64,000 nt of DNA, from the NCBI GenBank assembly GCA_963573305.1, contig OY754332.1:144949977-145013976 (forward strand). Direction: 5' to 3'. The notes under the pieces were generated by a model. It ran no database searches, was not told where the DNA came from, and saw only the letters and a program-made list of their open reading frames with translations. Source of the stretch: Pyrrhosoma nymphula. Lineage: Eukaryota; Arthropoda; Insecta; Odonata; Coenagrionidae. Every line of letters begins with the position of its first letter. The first letter of the stretch is position 1. This document shows, piece after piece, positions 45,135 to 54,011 of the stretch. The translations under genes and the position numbers were made by a program.

Positions 45135-45954
45135 TTGGGCGGGAGAGGCTGGAGGGGAATGCTTTCTCCTATGGGTGGTGGCCCTCCCCCCTCCAGCCTA
45201 ATTGGAGCGCCACTCCCCGGCGTGAGGCCATAATCTCCTGGAATTTGTGACTCGGATGTTCCCTGGCCTACCAGGCCGAAGCTCGTCACCATGGTTAGTG
45301 CGACAGTATTTTTAATCAAAAGTTAAGACAGTATTCAATGGAAACATTTATACTCACTTTCTTGGAATTCCAATAGCTTGCTCAACAATAAAATGAAATA
45401 AAATATATTACTTAACTTTATTTTGTTTACCGTATTAAACCTCCTGAATATCGTACGCCAATGCAATCAATGTCCTTGACTGACAATGAGTAACTCGCTG
45501 GTAGGGGTTAAAGATATTCCAATCCATCGATTACCATGAGCGATATGCCGGAGATACGCAGTGAATTACGATGCAATGCGTCGGGAAATGTGAAGAGATG
45601 CATTGCGCAATGCGATTTAACGTGATGCAATTCAAAATTCGATATCACGTATACGATACTTCGTTTCGTTTTTGATGCGATATTCATGTCACAAAGTGAC
45701 ACTGTAATTAGAATATCGCACTCCTGTCCTCCCTAGGAGGTCATGCCAGCTCTTTCCGTCTTTGGTGAGTTAGTCCTCGAAATATAAATCCTAAGGGCGC
45801 ATTTTCCCTTCGCCTTCTCCGTCCTCGGTGGGGTCGCGGTTTACGCCTTCCTGCTCTCCCTTCCGAGGACGGGGGAAGGAGGCGGCGAGGGCCCTTGATT
45901 CGGGTGCCTCCCCTTCCACCGGCGACACGCTTTGAGCCATTGTGTGCCCTGCAG
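45135..45954. other. No gene recognised
   Basis: Contains the exact palindrome GCATTGCGCAATGC at 45599-45612. GC content rises toward the exon at 45955. Confidence 0.4.
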
Positions 45955-46464
45955 CCGAAGGAAGAGGAGCACTCTCACGAAGTGGTCTCCACTCCCGCAG
46001 CGAAGGAGACCGCCATGAACCACGTGCTGGCCTTGATCCGCCGGGAAGTGAGTGCCGTTCACCTGTCGCCGCTGCTCAACGTCGTGTGTGACGAGGGCAG
46101 AATCATCTTGGAGGGCGGCTGCGTCTACTACGTCCTGCCGTCCGGCGAGCGCTTCGACCTGTCGCCCGGGGGCGAGGAGCGAGGGATGGCGTCGGGTGCT
46201 GCTGCTCCCCCGCCGGCGTCGCAGGGTGGTGCTGAAGGTGCCGGAGGCGCTTCGCGGGAGGAGGGCGTGCGGCGCGGGAGGTGGCGGAGGTGCCAGTGCC
46301 ACGCCTGCCGGAGCCGGAGGTACCGCAAGAGGATGCGGGCGAACCTGAGGCGGCTCGATGAGAAGCGTCGCCACAGGTCGGGAGAAGGGCAGTTGAGTGG
46401 TCCAGCGTCCCGGAGGAGTGGGGAGGCCGAGCCTGAGAGGAAAAAGAACATCCCGCCACGGTAA
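45955..46464 (+). CDS. Putative host exon, basic C-terminus, unassigned (paralogue of 36243-36589)
   Basis: The acceptor TGTGCCCTGCAG ends at 45954 and the open frame runs 169 codons to TAA. It begins PKEEEHSHEVVSTPAAKETA and continues MNHVLALIRREVSAVHLSPL, then RIILEGGCVYYVLPSGERFD. A glycine/alanine-rich acidic segment follows, then a strongly basic tail with CQCHACRSRRYRKRMRANLR. The order is the same as in the 36243-36589 exon: short charged lead, VxxxRREV, hhL-x(3)-C-x-hYV-x(2)-SG, acidic linker, Cys-rich basic end. No named family is recognised. The basic tail would suit a nuclear protein, but that is only inference. CG|GTAATA at the end could be a donor instead of the stop. Confidence 0.42.
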   Translation, partial: PKEEEHSHEVVSTPAAKETAMNHVLALIRREVSAVHLSPLLNVVCDEGRIILEGGCVYYVLPSGERFDLSPGGEERGMASGAAAPPPASQGGAEGAGGASREEGVRRGRWRRCQCHACRSRRYRKRMRANLRRLDEKRRHRSGEGQLSGPASRRSGEAEPERKKNIPPR

Positions 46465-46959
46465 TAACCAGTCGGTGGCGCGCCGGTGTTACATATTCAC
46501 CCGAAATACTCACATGCTCTTCGGGTCTGATCCATTGTCATTATTCGGAGGCTGGAGCAGCATTGACTGGAGTGTCGTTTTTATTTGGCCATGAGTTAAA
46601 TGTTATGGCAAACTTCGCATTCCGTAAAATAGGTACCTTGTTACCCTTGGGTGTCAGATCTATTGCCCTAGCGGGTGGGGAGCCCGGGCCAAATCCTTGG
46701 CTTCTCTTTTCTAATACTAATGTGAATTAGCTGTTTGTTTGCTTTAAGTTTCACTTATTTTTCCGTTTTTGCCGTGTTCAATTAGCAAATATGCTGCGTT
46801 TGCAATGATGGTTAAGGACACCACTCTGGGGGGGGGCATAAAATATAGCCACGCCTAAGATGTTATCATTGAGCCTTGAAATCGTTCCTACGCTTAGGAC
46901 TAACTTAGGTGCAATGATATGTGGTTAAGATTGCTTGTCTACAGCTCCTTGCTCTATTA
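46465..46959. other. No gene recognised
   Basis: Noncoding sequence between the putative exon and the start of the large LINE. Confidence 0.4.
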
Positions 46960-47467
46960 TGTATTTTCAACTGACCAAATGGTTCCGCCCCTGTTTCAAC
47001 TTCCCTCGCAATTTTCTTGACTTAATCCAACCATTCTCCCTCCAGTTCTCGGACGGAACGGACGTGACCTTCGGGCGCTCCCTAATCCCGGGTCTACCTG
47101 CCCTCTCTGCCTCTCTGACTACCTGCGCTTGCAGCTATTGCTTGCTTGGAGCTTTTCTGCTTGCAGTGCAGTGTCATATACTTGTAGCTTATTTTATTTA
47201 TTATTAGAGTAGGATATTTAAATTAGACCTTGTCTTAATATAGTCGCGTTAGTTAAGTTTCCTGTTAGTTAAGTGTGGGTTTTTGTGAGTGTGTGTGTGC
47301 GAGTGAGTGAATCTCCAGATTTTCTTCGATCCCGGTTCGTGCGCCGAGTGTTTCTGCAAGAGTGCCTGCTTGTAGCGATAAGTAGAAACCCTATATGTAT
47401 TTCTGTTAATTTTTTTTTATTAATGTCCCATTACGAGAAAGGGCAGACCGCGAGGGTGTAAGCAACC

Positions 47468-47929
47468 GTGTTGCTATCATGGTGTATCCCTAGTGGCGGT
47501 GTTCCGCAGGTGACGCAGGCGGTTGGTGCGGCGGTACGGGGCACGAAGTGCTCTAGATTGCAGGTCGTGGCACATGTTGGCGTCAACGACGCCATGGACC
47601 GCGGATCCGAGGAGATCCTACGTTCCTTCAGGGAATTGGACTCCGAAGTGAAACGGATAAATGGTGCCGAGGGGGTTGACTTGTCGCTTGCGATTTGTAG
47701 TCTTGTCCCGAGGATCGATCGTGGTTCTCTGGTTTGGAGCCGAGTGGAAGGCATAAACCAGAGGCTGCGTCGTTTCTGCACGGACATCGGAGCCTCCATC
47801 GTGGACCTTAGGCCGGCAATCCGATCGTGTCGGACCCCTCTGAACCGTTCGGGAGTCCACTACACTGCCGAGTCAGCTAGATGTGTAGCGAGTAGTATAT
47901 TTGAGCACTGTAGGTCTTTTGTAGAGTAG
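47468..47929 (+). pseudogene. CR1/L2-like LINE ORF1, SGNH-esterase domain (N-terminus missing)
   Basis: In CR1-group LINEs ORF1 carries an SGNH/GDSL-type esterase-like domain. Here VVAHVGVNDAM (about 47565-47597) matches the G-x-N-D block, LSLAICSLVPR the following strand, VEGINQRLRRFCTDIGASIV the helix before the last strand, and SGVHYTAESARCVASSIF the final block with the catalytic-type histidine. The first block with the nucleophile serine (GDS-like) is not found upstream, where the frame is closed, so the N-terminus has been lost by deletion or frameshift. No ATG begins the visible frame. The domain is recognised with moderate confidence from block order. Confidence 0.65.
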
Positions 47930-48894
47930 AGAGAAGGCCAGAGTGTAGTGCTTATAATGGGTCGATAAATAAAGGGGTAAATTCTAAAGTGTTTAGTAAC
48001 AAAAGTTCTTCCAGAAATCAGAATAGATTAATAGAACGGAAAAGCAGCGTGTCAGGCTCAGCATCACTAATTTCCAATAAAACATTTAGTACCTTTAAGC
48101 ATGGGAAACGTCAGCTGCTTCATAATGTCAATGGAAGGAAAGGTAGTAGGTCAGTTGGTGAGACAAAAACGGGAAATCAGAGGTCAGTAGATTCAAGTCA
48201 TTTATACAGTGAGATAAAAAATTCTGCAGTTCCCGGAAGTAGGAATACAGGGCCTAAAAATAAATTAATCGGAAAGAGCGAATCGAAAATACTCCCAAAT
48301 TGCAATAATATGAGTGATGAAGTAATAGTCGTGGCAGCAATTAATTGCCGTAATTTATGAAATAAGATTCCTGAATTCCACCATTTAATTCATAGTACGA
48401 AGTGTAACGTCATTATAGGAACAGAAAGTTGGCTTACAGATGATGATTCAGACAGTGAAGTATTCCCAAAATCTTTCACCGTTTATAGGAAAGATAGAGT
48501 TAACCGAGCTGGAGGCGGAGTATTTGTAGCTGTAAAGAATTCAATTGTCATCCAAGCGGAAACCTTACCGGAGACCAGCGTTGAATCTGTGTGGTGTTCA
48601 ATTAAATGTCCTAAATCGAAAACTATATTTGTATGCTCGTACTATAGACCACCAAACACAGATATAACATCAATTTTAGATTTTGAAAACCAAATAAACA
48701 GCATAGTATCCAAATATCCTGATAGAAATCTGATATTAGGCGGAGATTTCAACTTACCCTCTATAGATTGGAAGACCTATAGCTTCATACCCGGTGGGAG
48801 AGATAGAGTCATTTGCGAGGCGTTACTGCACGCTTTTTCATCACACGCATTGCTTCAAATAGCTTCCGCTCCTAACAGAGGAGAAAATATTCTT

Positions 48895-50017
48895 ATCTAT
48901 ATCTACAAAATACCCTGCAAACCACCTCAGGGATGTGTGGCAGGGGGTGAGTAATCACCAACATGCATTACACTATACCCTAAAGTTAGTGTAACTACGA
49001 CTAATTATGCATTAGCATAAATCGCTAATGCTTGTCACGAGGCGAAGCCTCACATGCATTCTACAACTACACAGATGGACAGGGACTCAAGACCCATGTA
49101 GAAAACATTCTAGGCGTGCTGTTAGTATGTGCTAGGTAAAAGATAAGGATTCAAGTATTAGGAGTACTACTACTACTAAGAGCTACACTACCTAACGACA
49201 AACCTAGATAAAAGTCTCATGGCAGCTATTATGGTCCCTTATCGTTCGTGGGAAAAATGACATCTTAAATCTATCCGTTCTGCAGTCTAGTTCCCTAATT
49301 TTACTCTCATGATCTGATCTACCGTAGTATGTCGGATTTCGTAAAATATTGTCAACGTCGTTAGAGAATAGACCGGTTTGGAACTTACATAATAGATTTA
49401 GTCTAAATTTTAATCGACGGTCTGAAAGCTTTTCCCATCCCAGTTGCTGCAAAAGGTCAGTAACACTAACGATATTATCATAACGGCCTTTAACATATTT
49501 AGCCGATCTTCGCTGCACGCGTTCTAACTCAGTTTCAAAGCCTATCTCATAAGGATCCCAAATACTGGCGGCATATTCTAAGTGGGGTCTAACGAGGGGG
49601 AAGTAGCTGATTTCCCTAACTTTATCGTCGCTCTTGCCAAGTACTCTTTTAACAAATCCCAATTTTCGATTAGCTTGACCGGTAATTTCTCGAATATGTT
49701 TACTCCACGATAGATCATTAGTCAGTTTAACTCCGAGGCTCTTAACCGATTCTACGGTGTCTAGTTTTATGTTGTTTATGCAATAGCTGTTACAAGGAGC
49801 GTTTTTCCGTTTCCAAAAATACACATCAACGCATTTGTTCAGGTTTAATTCTAGCTGCCACGCATCGCACCACTCTTGTATTGCCTCGAGGTCCTTAGTT
49901 AGCGCTTCCTTGTCATTAAAGCTACGAATTTCTCTATACAACACTGCGTCGTCAGCAAATAATCTAAGCTTACTGTCAACTTTGTCACCGATGTCGTTTA
50001 TGTACAAAAGGAACGGA
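48895..50017 (-). mobile_element. CR1/L2-like LINE, 5'-truncated, nested in copy A2 (copy B)
   Basis: Minus-strand insert with 5' end at 50017 and 3' end at 48895, where the minus strand reads the stem-loop CCCTGCCA...GGTTTGCAGGG then TATTTTGTAGATATAGAT. A perfect 13-bp target duplication AGAAAATATTCTT lies at 48882-48894 and 50018-50030. It is related to, but clearly diverged from, families A and C. Confidence 0.93.
49204..50017 (-). CDS. LINE ORF2 C-terminal part (RT end), truncated but open
   Basis: About 270 codons are open with no stop, starting inside the RT at PFLLYINDIGDKVDSKLRLF and including FADDAVLYREI with the catalytic aspartates. They continue through WCDAWQLELNLNKC, YFPLVRPHLEYAASIWDP, ERVQRRSAKYVKGRYDN and DCRTDRFKMSFFPRTIRDHN. 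The frame stays open to 50055 into the host LINE, adding about a dozen foreign residues. Upstream RT blocks, endonuclease and ORF1 are missing. The absence of stops indicates a relatively young insertion. Confidence 0.85.
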
Positions 50018-52566
50018 AGAAAATATTCTTGATTTATTAGCGACAAATATACCACATCAGGTAATAAATGTGAGCACCGTCGAGGGAATCAGTGATCATA
50101 GGGCAGTAACAGCTAAGTTTTCTTTAAATATCGCAAAAAGTTTTAAACGAGAACGAAAAGTTTTCATATTTAAAAGAGCTGATTTTGATGGGTTCAAGAG
50201 TAATCTGAAAAATGCTTTTCCCGTGTTTCAAAAATCAGTAATGGAATCAAATGTAGAAGGGACTTGGAAAGCTTTTCTTCCGCTCATAAATTCAGGAATC
50301 AAAAGATATATCCCTAGTAAAATAAAAAAAGAAGGTAGCGAACCGAGATGGTATGACGCGGAAGTCAGAAAATCGTTAAGGCGACAGAGAGCGTGCCATG
50401 CTAAGATGAAAAAAATCATTCATGATGTAACTCCTAGTGATCGAGAGTTAATAATTAATAAATATAAGTTGTCTAAAGCCGCTACAAAGGAAGCGTTCAG
50501 GAAAGCATTCACGAATTTTAAAAGGAAAACACTTGTAGAGCAGTTACGGGATGACCCAAAAGCATTTTGGTCTTATGTTAGGGAAGTTCAAGGTAAAAGA
50601 TCTACCGTTTGTTCGCTAAGAAACGATAATGGAGATGTGTTAACAAACAGTTCCGATAAAGCCAATTTATTAAATTCCTACTTTAAGAGCGTTTTCACCG
50701 AGTCATCTGAGAATTCATCCGTGGCGGTTGATAATCACTGCATACGAAAGATGCCTCCCCTTGATATTAGTGCCCACGGAATAGAAATTTTATTGAAATT
50801 GCTCAGTCCAAATAAGTCACCTGGTCCAGACGAAATCCCTTCTTGCGTGTATAAAGAACTAGCGTCAGAAATCGCACCCTACTTGCAGCTAATATTCACA
50901 AAATCCATAAAGCAACACGGAGTACCAAATGACTGGAAAATTGCCAATGTAACGCCCATATTCATAAGTGGAGAAAAGGAACAGCCATGTAATTACAGAC
51001 CGATATCTTAAACGTCCATTTCATGCAAAATCCTTGAACACATTGTTGTCAGCTCAGTATTGAAACACCTAGACACACATAACTTGTTAATGAGAACTCA
51101 ACACGGATTCAGGAAAGGTAGATCATGCGAAACTCAGTTAGCGCTGTTTGCCCACGATATATTAGTCTCCGGAGAGGACAACATTCCAGTGGACGCGATT
51201 TTTCTTGATTTCAAAAAAGCATTTGATAAAGTGCCCCACGGAAAGTTATTAGTAAAACTAAAATCATACGGCCTAGACGATGATGTAATTTCCTGGATCA
51301 GAGAACTTTTGAGCGATCGCGTGCAAAGAGTAGTATTAGACGGCATAGCCTCCAACGAAGTTAGAGTTACTTCTGGCGTCCCTCAGGGTAGTGTCATAGG
51401 CCCACTCCTCTTCCTACTCTATATCAACGATATTGGTGAAATAATAGACAGTAAACTTCGATTATTTGCAGACGACGCTGTAGTATACAGAGAAATCCGT
51501 AGCAGTGAAGATAAGGATAAACTAACGAACGACCTTACTGCAATCCAAGCATGGTGCGATGCGTGGCAGCTAGAGTTAAATATGAAATAATGCGTAGTAA
51601 TGAAATTCTGGGGAAAAATAACTCCCCACAACAGAGCTATTTCATTCAGGACACCTAATTAGTGACGGTAGAATCCGTAAAATATCTCGGAATTAGGCTC
51701 AATAATGATCTGTCGTCGAATAAACATATTCGGAAAATAACAGGTCAAGCTAATCGTAAATTGGGATTTGTTAAAAGAATTCCAGGCAAGTGCGACGACA
51801 AAGTGAGAGAAATAAGCTACTTCTCCCTCGTTAGACCCCATTTAGAATATGCTTCCAGTGTTTGGGATCCTCATGAAACAGGCTTAAAAACAGAGTTAGA
51901 ACGTGTACAGAGAAGAGCAGCCAGGTACGTGAAAAGCCGTTACGATAATCTTGTTAGTGTTACTGACCTCTTAGAACAACTCGGATGGGAATCACTGTCA
52001 GACCGTAGATTGAAAACAAGACTAAATCTATTAATTAAATTCAAGAGTAGTTTATTTTCCGACGAAGTTGATCATATTTTACGACCGCCAACGTACTATG
52101 GTAGATTAGATCATAAAAATAAAATAAGAGAGATAGACTGTAGAACAGATAGATTTAAAATGTCGTTTTTTCCGCGAGCGATAAGAGACTATAACGACTG
52201 TGTAAGGACTTAGAAATAGATTAGTTGACTGGTAGTGTAGCTTACTAACTTATGTATTTCTTAAAGCATGTTTACGGAGTCTTATGGTGTTTCTAACGGC
52301 ATTTTTTGCATGTTCTAGCTTCATAGACATATTGCCCTCTTTAAGTAGCATGTAGAATATTATGTGTAATCGTACATGTGTGGCGTGCATGTGGGGATTC
52401 TCTTGCATGCTGCATGATGGTTTTTAGTTAATGATGGAATTGGTTTGTATCCTTAATATTCATGACCGTGCGGTGTGCATGTGGCGGTCCGCTTGCATGC
52501 TGAATTTTGGTGACTTGTCACCCCCTGCCAAACACCCTAGAGGTGGCTCGCAGGGTAATATGTAGA

Positions 52567-52799
52567 TGAACCATCCACATTCCACTCTTCTTCCACCCAT
52601 CTTTTGTTGCATTAAATTTGCATTGCTTCCGATCTTCTATCCCCCTGTGGATGTTGTCTTCCAAGCCTCAAATCCATATAAAATATGCTGCAAATAAATC
52701 TTTTAACTAAGTGCTTTCTTAGTCGGTATTGTTGCTAGCTGCAAGTTGACCCGTTTTTAGATAGCTCGAGGATGGGATCTTTGGCGTGGTCCTTCATTA
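52567..52799. other. No gene recognised; possible minus-strand LINE scrap
   Basis: Minus-strand frames near 52640-52720 give KRFICSIFYMDLRLG-like strings faintly resembling the LYGSETW region of RTE-type LINEs. Too weak to call. Confidence 0.25.
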
Positions 52800-53030
52800 A
52801 ATGGGCGTGCTTCGTCAGTTTGGTCATGTTAAGAGAATGCGTGAGAGTTAATCTACGAAATAGATTTATGCAGGAGGAGTGAATAGTGTGAGAGAAAGCG
52901 GTGGGCTTAGGAAGTGAATGCTGTGTGTGGGAGAGGGGACTCTTGATAAGGAGGAATATTAGGAGTCTCAAGAACGGAGAGTTTTGGAATCAATGCACTA
53001 ATGAGACTGAAGCAAAAGGCATGTGTAAGG
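52800..53030 (+). pseudogene. RTE-type LINE fragment, extreme C-terminus of ORF2
   Basis: The plus strand gives LRQFGHVKRMRES, then IYAGGVNSVRES and, after a stop and shift, LLIRRNIRSLKN and MRLKQKACVRMA. This follows the WFGHV-x-RM...GVRGRGRPRK...RRxW pattern of the C-terminus of RTE/CFDP2-like LINEs. It has several stops and no RT blocks. Confidence 0.55.
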
Positions 53031-53424
53031 ATGGCGCGCACTGCGATGGAGGGGATAATGATGGGGAGAGGCAGTTTCCCAGGCCTGATCCCAAGAACCA
53101 AGCTCTCTAGACTCTGTCTAGCCGGAGAGGGAATGAATGGCGTGAAGGGTATGTGTGCAGCGCCATGTGGAGTCGTAGGACGTGGGCGGAATGGGTGTAG
53201 GGAGGAGGTGGGGGAGTGTGGTGCGCCCTCCTTGGCCACACTCGAAGGACCTCCCACGGATGAGTCAGGCGGTCATCTCGCAATCGCTCCTCTCGAGGCC
53301 AAGGATGGAAAGGTTTTATCCACGAGCTCAATAAAGTGCCAAGTTGAGCCGCTCGTTTTTTCATTAACCTGCCACACACACCAAAATATCATCAATATTG
53401 GAAACGGTATTCGGACGAACGGTC

Positions 53425-53500
53425 TCCGTCACTTTCGCGATTCGAACCAAGGTATGGGAGTCCCGTACCCTAGCCTCCATACCAAGATGGTTCCCTAATG
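53425..53500 (-). mobile_element. tRNA-derived SINE head
   Basis: Minus-strand TTGGTATGGAGGCTAGGGTAC, an arm GGGACTCCCATACC and CTTGGTTCGAATCGCG with a good B box. It shares AGGCTAG(A/G)GTA with the copy at 42110-42190. Confidence 0.55.
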
Positions 53501-53864
53501 CGGTTTAATCTATTGCAAGATGTTTAATCCTCCGCGATGAGCGGTAAAGACTTTGGACCGTTCGTAACTTAATTCACTCCAGAGCTGAGCCGTACCTAAA
53601 CTTCCCTTCACGGTGTCCGCTTAGCTCCTCATTCCCCCTTAATTAACCCTTCACATGCCCTGAGATTCCAGCTCTCCTCTCTTCCCCTTGCCCCCCCTCC
53701 CCCCACCGCCCTCCCCTCCAGACACTCAACCCTTCAACACAACACCCTTCACTCCACAGCACGACCCACGTCCATTTCCACTTACATCTCCGAATCTCAG
53801 CCAGTGACTCCCTTTCCCCTTCCACCGTACACAGCACTTCATCGTTCGTCTCCCATTAGACTGC
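53501..53864. other. Pyrimidine-rich noncoding sequence
   Basis: 53630-53830 is strongly C/T-biased on the plus strand, with poly-C runs near 53687. No gene recognised. Confidence 0.6.
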
Positions 53865-53867
53865 TTA

Positions 53868-54008
53868 AGCCGAGTTCACTTGGATCCGGAACGGGTGCGG
53901 AACGCGGAAATGAATCTAGCCAATCACACACTGCCTTTCCGATATCTCTTTCCTTGTGATTGGCTAGATGCATTTCAGCACCCGTTCCGGATCCATGTGA
54001 ACTCGGCT
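53868..54008. mobile_element. PIF/Harbinger-type MITE, 141 bp, TTA target
   Basis: TTA lies on both sides (53865-53867 and 54009-54011). The termini AGCCGAGTTCAC / GTGAACTCGGCT are perfect, and the inverted repeat continues inward through TGGATCCGGAACGGGTGC and TGAATCTAGCCAATCACA (one or two mismatches and a small indel), so nearly the whole element folds into a hairpin. A 3-bp TWA target is the PIF/Harbinger signature. It is non-coding. Confidence 0.87.
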
Positions 54009-54011
54009 TTA

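Larger units (their letters stand above)
47989..52213 (+). pseudogene. CR1/L2-like LINE ORF2 (endonuclease-RT), split by a nested element and several stops
   Basis: A Ser/Asn/Lys-rich lead (47989-48300) is followed by the endonuclease: VAAINCRNL, a TGA at 48358 probably from a decayed CpG arginine codon, then NVIIGTESWLT, CSYYRPPN, LGGDFNLPSIDW and NRGENIL. The nested LINE occupies 48895-50017, after which the domain resumes with DLLATNIPHQ and GISDHRAVTAKF. The linker runs to NKSPGPDEIP at 50812. RT blocks follow: CNYRPIS, a stop at 51009, QHGFRKGRSCE, FLDFKKAFDKVPH, TSGVPQGSVIGPLLF and LFADDAVVY (catalytic pair at 51467-51478). A stop at 51588 and a frameshift precede the C-terminal frame 51662-52213 ending in DCRTDRFKMSFFPRAIRDYN. 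Copy A1 lacks these lesions. Confidence 0.88.
46960..52566 (+). mobile_element. CR1/L2-like LINE, most complete copy (A2), interrupted by a nested LINE
   Basis: The order is a probable 5' untranslated region (about 46960-47460), ORF1 with an esterase domain, ORF2 with endonuclease and RT, then a 3' untranslated region ending in a stem-loop (52522-52556) and ATGTAGATG. The 3' 1.9 kb closely matches copy A1 at 9802-11788. A minus-strand LINE sits at 48895-50017 between AGAAAATATTCTT duplications. The 5' boundary is uncertain. A handful of stops show the element is inactive, but much less decayed than copy C1. Confidence 0.85.

Noticed and set aside
44948..45319. 123-codon minus-strand ORF
   Set aside because: It runs through a perfect GC hairpin and no family is recognisable. 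Could not be supported as a gene.
46103..46513. Minus-strand ORFs opposite the exon at 45955-46464
   Set aside because: Arginine/proline/serine-rich shadows of a GC-rich plus-strand frame.
52580..52740. Minus-strand LINE fragment
   Set aside because: Resemblance to LINE RT C-terminus is limited to a few residues.
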